Of a stretch of DNA of 60,266 nucleotides, positions 45,321-53,022 are shown piece after piece (the stretch's first letter is position 1; every line of letters begins with the position of its first letter). The stretch is from the NCBI GenBank assembly GCA_947446575.1, contig CANFHC010000018.1, forward strand, positions 1 to 60,266, read 5' to 3'. Position numbers and translations under genes: made by a program. The stretch comes from Bacteriovoracaceae bacterium. Lineage in GTDB: Bacteria > Bdellovibrionota > Bacteriovoracia > Bacteriovoracales > Bacteriovoracaceae. The notes under the pieces are model-generated. The model was given only the letters and a program-made list of their open reading frames with translations. It was not told the DNA's origin and made no database searches.

Positions 45321-45623
45321 ATGTCAAACTACAATGGCAGTAACCAAAGCAGCAAACCAAATCAATCCGATAAAAAAGACTCACAACCATCAGGACAACC
45401 CAATAAAGGTGCCAATCAACAACAGACAAACAAGACACAAAATATGGCACAATCTAATGTTGGTGGTGGGGCCAGTAAGCCAAGCCAAACTGGTACTAAC
45501 CAATCTGGCCTAGGTAATAAAAATGGAATTAATAAGGGTGCCGGACAAAAAGAAGACCAAAAAAAAGGGAGCTTCTCACCGGAAAAACCAATGAATGAAG
45601 ATAAAGCTTCTTGGGATAAATAA
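45321..45623 (+). CDS. Low-complexity hydrophilic protein
   Basis: 100 aa made almost entirely of Ser, Asn, Gln, Gly, Lys and Pro (SNYNGSNQSSKPNQ... GQPNKGANQQQ), no hydrophobic core, no signal peptide. Such proteins resemble hydrophilins or LEA-like desiccation protectants. RBS AGGAG is clear and an intrinsic terminator follows. The stress-related neighbourhood supports a protective role, by inference only. Confidence 0.7.
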   Translation: MSNYNGSNQSSKPNQSDKKDSQPSGQPNKGANQQQTNKTQNMAQSNVGGGASKPSQTGTNQSGLGNKNGINKGAGQKEDQKKGSFSPEKPMNEDKASWDK

Positions 45624-45656
45624 CCAAAAGAAGTTAGTATTTTTTAGAATGAAACT

Positions 45657-45684
45657 GGGGCAATTTTTAATTGCCCCTTCTTTT
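45657..45684 (+). terminator. Intrinsic terminator
   Basis: GGGGCAATT (45657-45665), TTT loop, AATTGCCCC (45669-45677) and a T-rich tail. It ends the hydrophilic-protein transcript. Confidence 0.88.
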
Positions 45685-45810
45685 ATCGAATTACTACATT
45701 ACAAAAAATAAATCACTTCATAAATATTCAGATAATTCATAGATAAATTAAGATGACTGTAATTAAGCCAAAAGAATAAAATAAGGTAAGTCCAAATAGC
45801 GGAGGTTGTA

Positions 45811-46155
45811 GTGTCTACATTCAATTTCTTCGAACCAAATCCGAATCAAATTGTTGAATATTTTCATGCTGGGGAATATATCTTTCACAATGGAACTCCT
45901 TCTTATGGTGCATTTGGAATATGCAAAGGTAGAGTTGAGTTGATTACGAAAAATGATGAAGGCTTCTTTTTAAAAGAAATTAAGAAGTCTGGAGATATTA
46001 TCGGAGAAGATAATTTGGACATTCATTATTTTATTTATGATGCTCTAGCTTTAGAAGATACTGAAGTGATTTTTTATGACAAAAATTTTATTATAGATGT
46101 ACTAGAACCTGACGATGACACTGATGAGGAGCCGTATGAAGACGATGATGAATAG
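45811..46155 (+). CDS. Small cyclic-nucleotide-binding-fold protein (1 of 2)
   Basis: 114 aa, GTG start with GGAGG five bases upstream. Residues 10-100 match the CAP/CRP sensor core: H-A-G-E-Y-I-F-H-N-G-T-P ... G-I-C-K-G-R-V-E-L-I-T ... G-D-I-I-G-E-D-N. The phosphate-binding R-S/T of a true cAMP pocket is not evident. There is no DNA-binding domain; the tail is a run of Asp/Glu. It overlaps the next gene, a relative, by 20 bases, so the two are probably made together. Confidence 0.7.
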   Translation: MSTFNFFEPNPNQIVEYFHAGEYIFHNGTPSYGAFGICKGRVELITKNDEGFFLKEIKKSGDIIGEDNLDIHYFIYDALALEDTEVIFYDKNFIIDVLEPDDDTDEEPYEDDDE

Positions 46156-46531
46156 ATTCTCATTCGTAATTAGTAAATTCTTTTTATATTTATATAAGCG
46201 AAAGGAAAAAGTTCATCATCTTTATAAATACAATACTGATGCCCTGTTAATTCCTGCTGGACATATCCCTTATATGTCATACCGCTTATTGAGTGGATCT
46301 GTAGTTGTTTTTTACCAAAATAAAATCATTGCAGAGTATGGACCACATACTACTTGGGGCGCTCAAGAAATTTTAAACGCTCAAGTGGCAAGATACAGTG
46401 TTTATATAAAAAAAGGATCTTTAGTGTGTGCCATCGGAAAATCAGAATTGCAAAAAGTATGGATGCGAATATTCTTTCTTTTAGAAAAAGACATGTTGGC
46501 AGAAATAAAAAAAACCCCGGGTCTTTCTTAG
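46136..46531 (+). CDS. Small cyclic-nucleotide-binding-fold protein (2 of 2)
   Basis: 131 aa. I chose the ATG at 46136 because GAGGAG lies five bases before it. The pattern I-P-A-G-H-I-P ... L-L-S-G-S-V-V-V-F-Y-Q ... G-P-H-T-T-W-G-A-Q-E-I-L matches the same cupin-like sensor core as the preceding gene, in shortened form. The N-terminus is basic with a hydrophobic patch (F-F-L-Y-L-Y-K-R). It lacks an HTH. The last codons overlap a hairpin that should terminate the opposite gene. Confidence 0.6.
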   Translation: MKTMMNRFSFVISKFFLYLYKRKEKVHHLYKYNTDALLIPAGHIPYMSYRLLSGSVVVFYQNKIIAEYGPHTTWGAQEILNAQVARYSVYIKKGSLVCAIGKSELQKVWMRIFFLLEKDMLAEIKKTPGLS

Positions 46532-46549
46532 GCCAGCCAGAAAGACCCG
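46505..46549 (-). terminator. Terminator of the 84-aa gene, inside the opposite gene's last codons
   Basis: GGGTCTTTCT and AGAAAGACCC (within 46518-46549) form a 10-bp stem. On the minus strand it is followed by CGGGG and eight T (46513-46505), giving an intrinsic terminator for the gene ending at 46567. Confidence 0.75.
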
Positions 46550-46566
46550 ATGCTCTCTTCATCACA

Positions 46567-46821
46567 TCATCCCGATTTTTCATTATTATATGAATGATGA
46601 AACTTTTTTCTCATCGTATTCTTCGATTTGAAAAGTTCTTTGCGAGTACGGTCCTTGGCATGTTGATAAACCTTCCCAATATTGTGTCCAATATTCAAAG
46701 CGATAAGATCAACATGCTCCCTTAATTCTTCTAGTTCATGTTCGTGCATTTTTATTTTTTTTCTTTTGGTGTTTTGTTCTAAACTTGTATCTTCCCAAAA
46801 TTTATCAATAACTGACTTCAC
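46567..46821 (-). CDS. Small basic hypothetical protein, 84 aa
   Basis: GTG start with AGGAGGGAT before it. The sequence is mostly alpha-helical by pattern (H-E-L-E-E-L-R-E-H-V-D-L-I-A-L-N-I-G-H-N-I-G-K-V-Y) with a Lys/Arg/His-rich C-terminal half. No motif recognised. It lies 21 bases after the LysR-type gene and is probably co-transcribed with it. Confidence 0.65.
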   Translation of the reverse strand: MKSVIDKFWEDTSLEQNTKRKKIKMHEHELEELREHVDLIALNIGHNIGKVYQHAKDRTRKELFKSKNTMRKKFHHSYNNEKSG

Positions 46822-46841
46822 ACAATCCCTCCTAAGAATAT

Positions 46842-47834
46842 TTATGCATTAATTTGTACCGGTTCAATTAAAGGAATACTCACATGCTTAGCAGGAGTTT
46901 TTATATCTTCAAAAAGATCCTTAAAGGCTTTCGAAAATGTTTTAATGACTTCATCTTCTTTATTGTAAACGTGACACCCTAAAGTAATTCCATAATCCCA
47001 AAACCCTTCAGGCGACCCTAAACGTTTTAGATATTTTCCTTTTATCTCGTTAGCAATATGCATAAGAGGTAAAAAAGAAAAACCTAATTCATTATGCACT
47101 GACCTAACCAACGCAGAAATGCTGTCACTTTCAAAAACAATTCTCTTATTAATTTTATTACTATCTAAAAAGCGATCAACTTGCGATCTAAGTTCAATTT
47201 GAGATGAAGGAAGCACCCATTGGACATCTTTACTCCTTAAAAGTTCATCTATTACTTCCTCGTTGTTCATTCCATCTAAATGATTTGAAGTGGTGTTGTG
47301 CCATTTACTAGAGCAGCAAAGAACAATTGGAACTTTCATTTGTTCAAGACTAATAAACTCATTATCACTGATACTTTGAGTAGTAATAATTGTGTCGATT
47401 TCCTTGAAATGGAGATGATCTAATAATTGATGTAAACTTCCAGTAGAAAGTAGCACCTGAGGTCTTTCATCGGCCGGATAATTGCTTAAGAACTTACTAA
47501 TAACTTCCGTTACGAATTCTTTTTCTATTTCCTCAGATACACCAATTTGAATTTTCCTTTTTGCAGTAGGTGTACTTTTAGAAACAACTTCAGTCATTTT
47601 TTCTGCGAGCTCAAACATTTGTCGGCAATAACTGTAAATAACAATTCCAGTTGGAGTTAATTGGTTTTTTCTCCCAACTTTTTCGAACAACTTTACATCT
47701 AGCGACTCTTCCAAAACTTTTAGTTGACTAGAAAGACTTGGCTGACTGATGTGCAGATGATCAGCGGCAATTGTAATGCCGCCAGACTTTGCAGCGATGT
47801 AGAAATAATAGAGATGATTGTAATTATAGTTCAT
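46842..47834 (-). CDS. LysR-family regulator, NhaR-like
   Basis: 330 aa from the ATG at 47834, with GTGAGG before it. The N-terminal winged HTH is M-N-Y-N-Y-N-H-L-Y-Y-F-Y-I-A-A-K-S-G-G-I-T-x-A-A followed by H-I-S-Q-P-S-L-S-S-Q-L-K-V-L-E. The N-Y-N-H-L-Y-Y-F wording is the hallmark of the NhaR subgroup, which activates Na+/H+ antiporter genes on Na+. A CPA2 antiporter operon begins 320 bases away on the other strand. That makes it the probable target, which is inference. Confidence 0.85.
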   Translation of the reverse strand: MNYNYNHLYYFYIAAKSGGITIAADHLHISQPSLSSQLKVLEESLDVKLFEKVGRKNQLTPTGIVIYSYCRQMFELAEKMTEVVSKSTPTAKRKIQIGVSEEIEKEFVTEVISKFLSNYPADERPQVLLSTGSLHQLLDHLHFKEIDTIITTQSISDNEFISLEQMKVPIVLCCSSKWHNTTSNHLDGMNNEEVIDELLRSKDVQWVLPSSQIELRSQVDRFLDSNKINKRIVFESDSISALVRSVHNELGFSFLPLMHIANEIKGKYLKRLGSPEGFWDYGITLGCHVYNKEDEVIKTFSKAFKDLFEDIKTPAKHVSIPLIEPVQINA

Positions 47835-48153
47835 AGAAGCCTCACTGATTAAAGAGGAACAAGAAGAACGTGACGATGGCATAATTAAAAACACTTTATC
47901 AAGGCAGTTGTTGTAAAATATTTTTTGTTCATTTTAATTTATTTTTCTGGGACTTTATTCTTTCAATATGGGGCAGAATCACTCGTTACATTTCATAATT
48001 TTAATTTTAATGCAGACTCAAACTATACAACCCATAAAAAAAAGGTCTCATTCATGACTAGATTACTCTGGCAGTTTGATTGCAATACTAAAAGTAACTT
48101 ACAAACTTAAGTAAAATTCTGTTGATTAGATTATAGATTATAAGGAGAGCAAA
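47835..48153. other. Divergent intergenic region between the NhaR-like gene and the BON-antiporter operon
   Basis: About 320 bases without a supported gene. It probably holds both promoters and LysR sites. Near 48121-48142 a GATTAGATTATAGATTATAAGG stretch contains direct copies of GATTATA/GATTA, possibly a regulator site overlapping a -10 region. Confidence 0.4.
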
Positions 48154-48537
48154 ATGAAAAAGTGGACTATGGCATTTGTTGTTTGCTTAGAATTATTATC
48201 AAATGCAACGAGAGCATATGAACCAAAGCAAATAAAAGTTATACCTCATAAAGTTGCAGCGGAATTAAAAGTAGAAACGGCAGAGCAAGTTAAAATGGAT
48301 CGCTTACAAAACACTCCAAAAAACCTAGCGCTTGTTCAAAATATTCGCCGTAATCTTTTAAATGATAATTACATTTCTAAAAATGGAAAAAAGGTGCAAA
48401 TAATTGCATTGGATAAAGAGATAACACTAAAAGGATTGGTTAATTCTGACGGTGAAAAGACTAGAATTATTAATATTGCCAACAAATTTTCTGAGCATAG
48501 AAAAATTAGAAACCAACTAGAAGTGAGTAGACAATAA
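48154..48537 (+). CDS. BON-domain periplasmic protein
   Basis: 127 aa. The signal peptide ends near T-R-A-Y. The BON-like core spans about 60-125: N-I-R-R-N-L-L-N-D...V-Q-I-I-A-L-D-K-E-I-T-L-K-G-L-V-N-S-D-G-E-K...I-A-N-K-F. BON domains bind phospholipid membranes, as in OsmY/Kbp. RBS AAGGAG is strong. It heads a three-gene operon with the glycine-zipper protein and the antiporter. Confidence 0.82.
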   Translation: MKKWTMAFVVCLELLSNATRAYEPKQIKVIPHKVAAELKVETAEQVKMDRLQNTPKNLALVQNIRRNLLNDNYISKNGKKVQIIALDKEITLKGLVNSDGEKTRIINIANKFSEHRKIRNQLEVSRQ

Positions 48538-48556
48538 TTTAAATGAGGAGACTAGT

Positions 48557-49129
48557 ATGAGCCTACAATCGATTGCCCCTCCTGATTGGCGAAATTTAAA
48601 TACCGAACAAAAATCTTCAGTGATAGGAATATATGACACTAAAGACTCCAGTAAAAAGGCACTAGATAAATTAATTGAGCAAGGCTTTACGACTGAAGAA
48701 ATTACTCTTTCAAGTACATCTAAAATTAAGTCTCACGGGACGATTGAAAAAGAACTTTTGAAAAAAAAAGCAATTGAAGGAGCGTCTGCAGGTGCCGCAA
48801 CAGGTGCAGTCATTGGGGGGACGCTTGGTTGGTTGATTGGTATCGGTGCTTTCACTTTATCTACTGCCAATAAACTTCCTATGGGCGGTCCAATAACTTC
48901 TGCAATAGCAGGGTTGTTGCTAGGTACTCTCGCTGGAGCAATCGGAGGAGCTCTCATTGATTACTTCCTGCCTGATTCTCAAGTTGAATCATCAGCTAAT
49001 GAATATACAACCAGCGAAAGTATTTTGCTTTCTATAAAATGTGCAAATTCAGATGTGATAAATCATGCAAGAAAATTACTTGAGACTACGGGAGCACACG
49101 ACATTGCTTCATTTTATGAAACAAATTAG
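48557..49129 (+). CDS. Stress-type protein with glycine-zipper membrane segments
   Basis: 190 aa. The N-terminal part (about 20-70) has the pattern G-I-Y-D-T-K-D-S-S-K-K-A-L-D-K-L-I-E-Q-G-F, like DUF1269/YflT general-stress domains. Then two Gly/Ala-rich hydrophobic helices (A-S-A-G-A-A-T-G-A-V-I-G-G-T-L-G and L-L-L-G-T-L-A-G-A-I-G-G-A-L) form a glycine zipper. A short cytosolic end follows. Function is unknown; such proteins are often induced by osmotic stress. The antiporter starts 14 bases later. Confidence 0.78.
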   Translation: MSLQSIAPPDWRNLNTEQKSSVIGIYDTKDSSKKALDKLIEQGFTTEEITLSSTSKIKSHGTIEKELLKKKAIEGASAGAATGAVIGGTLGWLIGIGAFTLSTANKLPMGGPITSAIAGLLLGTLAGAIGGALIDYFLPDSQVESSANEYTTSESILLSIKCANSDVINHARKLLETTGAHDIASFYETN

Positions 49130-49143
49130 TATCCAGGCCTATA

Positions 49144-51318
49144 ATGATTAACCTTCCAACATTTATCCAAGACCTATCACTCATTCTTATTACAGCTGGA
49201 ATTGTGGCAGTCATTTTCCGAAGAATAGGCCAGCCCGTTGTTCTTGGATACATTATTGCGGGCTTTCTTGTGAGCTCCCATATTTGGCTTATTCCAACGG
49301 TTCAAGATCTACCCAACATACAAGTCTTTGCGGATATAGGTGTAATCTTTCTTCTCTTCTCATTGGGATTAGAGTTTAGTTTCAAAAAATTATTAAAAGT
49401 AGGATGGCCTGCTGCCACTACTGCAATCTTTGAAGTCATAGGAATGATTGGATTAGGAATGTTAAGTGGATATTTTTTTGGTTGGTCTCTTTTAAATAGT
49501 TTATTTCTAGGAGGAATTCTTGCGATTTCATCGACAACGATTATTGTTCGCACATTAGGTGAAACCGGAATGAAAGGACGTGGTTTCATCGATTTTGTTT
49601 TTGGTATTTTAATCATTGAAGATTTAGTGGCCGTTTTGCTTTTAGTATTACTATCTACTGTGGCAGTAACAAATCAATTTATTGGCGCTGAGCTTGTTAC
49701 TTCTGCATTAAAACTCTTAACTTTTGTCGTCTTTTGTTTTGTTTCAGGAATATTTATACTTCCTTCATTGTTTCATTTAATTCACCAGCACTTAAATGAA
49801 GAAATGATGTTAATTGTTGCATTGGGACTTTGCTTTTTCATGGTTAAGCTCTCAACTCTTGCTGGATTCTCCCCTGCTTTGGGCGCATTTATGATGGGTT
49901 CCATAATTGCAGAAACAAACGAAGTTAAAAAGATAGAGCACCTAATAAAACCTGTGCGAGATTTATTTGGTGCAATTTTTTTTGTTTCTGTCGGCATTTT
50001 AATAGACCCAATCATTTTATTTGAATACAGCGGCCCCATAGCTATTTTAACACTTGTCACCTTATTTGGTAAATTCATAACTATTGTAATGGGTGGACTC
50101 ATCTCCAAAAGAAGTCTTAGGCATAGTGTGCAAGCAGGATTAAGCCTTGCTCAAATTGGAGAATTTTCATTTATCATCGCAGCATTAGGTCTAAACTTAA
50201 AAGTGACGAGTGCTTTTTTATATCCAATTGCTGTTGGAGTATCAGTTATCACGACTTTCACTACTCCTTACCTTATAAAAAATATTGATCCCATTTATAT
50301 TTGGATGGAAAAATTTATTCCACATTCGACTAGTCACAACTTGAGCCTTATACAATCAAATATTATGCCCAAAAAAATGTGGAGAGAAAATTTCTCATCT
50401 TCTCTAATCTTAATTGTCCTAAATTCTGTCATTATATATGCCATCTTTTTTTTCATTACGTGGCTCTTTCCCAAAAAAGGTGATTTAGTTTGTTTTGGGT
50501 TAACAGTTATTTTTTCAGCTCCTTTTTTCTGGGCCATTTTAATGAAAAAAAGAGCGATCACTGCAAATAACAAAGAAGAACGTATTTCCTTTGTTGTGTT
50601 AGAAGTTTTAAGAGTCGTAACAGTTTGGGCCCTTTTTAGATATATAGCTACGGATTATATCTCCCCTAAATATAAAACTTCCTTCGTTTTGTTTTTTACT
50701 TTGCTACTAATATTCTTTTTCTCTTCTTATTTGAAAAGAATTTATCACGTATTTGAAAAACATTTTTTAAAAAATTATTCTGAGTCTGACTTAGGCTCTA
50801 ACCCTGAAAAAGAATACGCATTTAATTCCTTTTCACAATGGGATGCTCACATAACTAATTTTGTCATCCCTGCTGAATCTGATGCGGTTGGAAAAACTCT
50901 GCATGAATTGAAGATTAGAGAAACTTTTGGTATTTCCATTGCTTTAATTGAAAGGGGTGAATTATTTATTGCGGCACCGGGAAGAGACGAGAAGCTATTT
51001 CCTAATGACCGCATTGCTTTAATTGGTAGTGATGATAAGTTGGAAGTCTTTACTAACTTTTTAAAAATAAAAAAAGATTCGTTTCTCAATAATCAAGTCA
51101 GTGATTATTCACTCCATCGAATTTTTGTCACAGATAAAAAAACCTTTGTTTTTAAAACAATTAAAAAATCGGGCATACGAGAAAAGACAGATGGAATGGT
51201 TGCCGGTATTGAGCGCCATGGAGAAAAAATATTAAATCCTGATTCAAATTTAGTAATACTTCCAGAAGATATTCTTTGGATAGTTGGAAACTCAAATAAA
51301 ATACAAAATCTAAACTAA
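49144..51318 (+). CDS. CPA2-family cation:proton antiporter with two TrkA-C domains
   Basis: 724 aa. A 13-helix Na+/H+-exchanger domain occupies about 1-380 (I-A-G-F, L-L-F-S-L-G-L-E-F-S, A-I-S-S-T-T-I-I-V-R, I-L-I-I-E-D-L-V, A-G-F-S-P-A-L-G-A-F). A further four-helix block follows (about 410-530). Then come two soluble RCK_C/TrkA-C-like domains, about 565-640 (F-V-I-P-A-E-S-D-A-V-G-K-T-L-H-E-L) and 650-720. It resembles KefB/RosB-type K+ or Na+ exporters gated by ligand. The extra domain makes it longer than KefB (about 600). Confidence 0.93.
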   Translation: MINLPTFIQDLSLILITAGIVAVIFRRIGQPVVLGYIIAGFLVSSHIWLIPTVQDLPNIQVFADIGVIFLLFSLGLEFSFKKLLKVGWPAATTAIFEVIGMIGLGMLSGYFFGWSLLNSLFLGGILAISSTTIIVRTLGETGMKGRGFIDFVFGILIIEDLVAVLLLVLLSTVAVTNQFIGAELVTSALKLLTFVVFCFVSGIFILPSLFHLIHQHLNEEMMLIVALGLCFFMVKLSTLAGFSPALGAFMMGSIIAETNEVKKIEHLIKPVRDLFGAIFFVSVGILIDPIILFEYSGPIAILTLVTLFGKFITIVMGGLISKRSLRHSVQAGLSLAQIGEFSFIIAALGLNLKVTSAFLYPIAVGVSVITTFTTPYLIKNIDPIYIWMEKFIPHSTSHNLSLIQSNIMPKKMWRENFSSSLILIVLNSVIIYAIFFFITWLFPKKGDLVCFGLTVIFSAPFFWAILMKKRAITANNKEERISFVVLEVLRVVTVWALFRYIATDYISPKYKTSFVLFFTLLLIFFFSSYLKRIYHVFEKHFLKNYSESDLGSNPEKEYAFNSFSQWDAHITNFVIPAESDAVGKTLHELKIRETFGISIALIERGELFIAAPGRDEKLFPNDRIALIGSDDKLEVFTNFLKIKKDSFLNNQVSDYSLHRIFVTDKKTFVFKTIKKSGIREKTDGMVAGIERHGEKILNPDSNLVILPEDILWIVGNSNKIQNLN

Positions 51319-51574
51319 ACAAAGGTAGACATTCCAGTAATGGCCCTACCTAATACTCAACTATTAATTCTTTCCTAGTTTTCGGGGACGTGATTGAGCT
51401 TGGAGAAGTTTATTAAGTAGTGAAAACTATATTTTGGTGAAATAAAGTTAAGTGTTTATTATAATTAGTCGATAATCTTTTTTATCAAGCATAATCTCAT
51501 TGGCATTGCCATAGTCATTGAGAGAGATTAAATAATTAAGACTTAGTCAAAAAACAACAAACCACGAGGATAAA
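51319..51574 (+). promoter_or_regulatory. Upstream region of the mgtE leader
   Basis: No gene. A TATAAT (51460-51465) is a possible -10 box, with only a weak -35 candidate TTGGTG (51434-51439). It probably supplies the mgtE promoter, separate from the antiporter operon. Confidence 0.4.
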
Positions 51575-51634
51575 ATGGACGAAGACCCCAATAAGTTTAG
51601 ATCTATTCATTCGGTGGCCTGTCCGCTGAAATAA
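51575..51634 (+). CDS. mgtE leader peptide, acidic-proline start
   Basis: A 19-residue ORF, MDEDPNKFRSIHSVACPLK, with GAGG five bases before the ATG (51566-51569), ends 55 bases before mgtE. The Met-Asp-Glu-Asp-Pro start resembles the Met-Glu-Pro-Asp-Pro start of enterobacterial MgtL. There, runs of acidic and proline residues destabilise the translating ribosome at low Mg2+ and so switch on the downstream Mg2+ transporter gene. The position in front of a Mg2+ transporter makes the same role here an attractive inference; it is not proven. Confidence 0.7.
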   Translation: MDEDPNKFRSIHSVACPLK

Positions 51635-51689
51635 GCGGGAAAGCTCTTATGTCTTTCCCTAAGAACACCCAGAATCTATTGGTGCTTAT
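51623..51689 (+). promoter_or_regulatory. mgtE leader hairpins, last one masking the ribosome-binding site
   Basis: Three hairpins: CCGCT/AGCGG (51623-51638) over the leader stop codon, GGGAAAG/CTTTCCC (51637-51659), and TAAG-aa-CACC / GGTG-CTTA (51660-51688). The first two share bases 51637-51638 and so exclude each other. The third hides GGTG, the only Shine-Dalgarno candidate of mgtE. The arrangement fits translational or attenuation control by ribosome position on the leader peptide. Confidence 0.65.
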
Positions 51690-53015
51690 ATGGAAACGAC
51701 TTTTTTAAATGACGATCTCTCACTAGAAAACTTGCTTGATCACTGGCAAGGGCTAACTCATAATGAGCGGGAAAAAATATTTTCCATGCTAGCTCGTATT
51801 GATCAGGAAGAACTTTTCATCAATCTCTCGAGTGATTACCAAGTCGAAATATTTGAAGAGTTACCGATTGCTGAAAAAAGAAGTTGGATAAGACTGCTCG
51901 CCCCCGATGATATTGCTGATCTTCTGCAAAATATGGAAGAAGACGATCAAAAAGCAACCATGCGACATCTCGACTACCCCACACTTATAGAAGTTAAAGC
52001 ACTGATGGCGTACGCTGAAGATGAGGCCGGTGGATTGATGAATTCCAGGTTTGCTCGCCTGCGTCCCGAAATGACCGTGGAAGAGGCTATTCGTTATTTG
52101 CGAGCTCAATCTAAATCACAAATTGAAACAATTTACTACGCCTATGTGCTTGAGCGCTCGCAAGTTTTATTAGGAGTCGTATCCCTTCGCGAATTATTCT
52201 TGGCCAATGCTGAATCAACAATTCAAGAAATAATGAACACTAACTTAGTCACTATTTTGCAAGATGAAGACCAAGAGAGTATTTCAAAAACTTTTTCTAA
52301 TCACAACTTTCTCGCTATTCCTGTTGTCGATGAACAGAACGTTATGAAAGGGATCATTACGGTCGATGACGTCGTTGAAGTTATTGAAGAAGAAGCTACT
52401 GAAGATATTCAAAAGATGGGAGGTATGGAAGCTCTAGGAGAACCATATCTAGAAATTGCGCTGCCTACGATGATTAAAAAGCGTGCTGGCTGGTTAATGG
52501 CGCTCTTTATTGGTGAGATGTTTACAGCTACGGCCATGAGCCACTATGAACATGACATCGCAAAAGCTGTTGTACTTGCCCTCTTCATTCCTTTGGTCAT
52601 CAGCTCTGGAGGAAATTCGGGATCACAAGCAACTACTCTTATTATCCGTGCTATGGCCTTAGGTGAAGTTCGGCTAAAAGATTGGTGGCGTGTTTTTTCT
52701 AGAGAATTAGTATCCGGATTAAGTTTAGGACTTATTTTAGGCTCAATTGGATTTTGTCGGATCATTTTGTGGCCGAGTAGAGAAACTCTTTACGGTGAAC
52801 ATTATCTTTTGGTCGCTTTGACTGTTGCTTTAAGTTTAGTTGGAATTGTTTTATGGGGAACACTTGCTGGATCCATGCTGCCTTTTGTCTTGCGCAAACT
52901 AGGCCTTGACCCTGCCACCTCTTCAGCGCCTTTTGTAGCAACCTTAGTGGACGTTACAGGACTCGTCATTTATTTTACGGTAGCAAGTTTATTCTTAAAG
53001 GGAATTCTACTTTGA
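51690..53015 (+). CDS. mgtE: Magnesium transporter MgtE
   Basis: 441 aa. The N-terminal helical MgtE_N domain (about 10-120) has F-E-E-L-P and L-L-A-P-D-D-I-A-D-L-L-Q-N-M. Two CBS repeats (about 120-240) carry acidic Mg2+-sensing residues, and five TM helices form the C-terminus. The pore signature is G-G-N-S-G-S-Q-A-T-T-L-I-I-R-A-M-A-L-G-E (about 308-327). The dimeric channel imports Mg2+ and is closed when the CBS/N domains bind Mg2+. With the leader (51575-51689), expression and activity would both be Mg2+-controlled. Confidence 0.97.
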   Translation: METTFLNDDLSLENLLDHWQGLTHNEREKIFSMLARIDQEELFINLSSDYQVEIFEELPIAEKRSWIRLLAPDDIADLLQNMEEDDQKATMRHLDYPTLIEVKALMAYAEDEAGGLMNSRFARLRPEMTVEEAIRYLRAQSKSQIETIYYAYVLERSQVLLGVVSLRELFLANAESTIQEIMNTNLVTILQDEDQESISKTFSNHNFLAIPVVDEQNVMKGIITVDDVVEVIEEEATEDIQKMGGMEALGEPYLEIALPTMIKKRAGWLMALFIGEMFTATAMSHYEHDIAKAVVLALFIPLVISSGGNSGSQATTLIIRAMALGEVRLKDWWRVFSRELVSGLSLGLILGSIGFCRIILWPSRETLYGEHYLLVALTVALSLVGIVLWGTLAGSMLPFVLRKLGLDPATSSAPFVATLVDVTGLVIYFTVASLFLKGILL

Positions 53016-53022
53016 GCTCGTT

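Noticed and set aside
47925-48110. A 61-codon frame in the regulator/antiporter intergenic region
   Set aside because: No RBS, atypical composition, and it lies where promoters are expected.
51319-51690. M-box (ykoK) Mg2+ riboswitch before mgtE
   Set aside because: The hairpins seen are short and local, and I do not see the long multi-branched M-box core; the leader peptide explains the region better. A covariance search would settle it.
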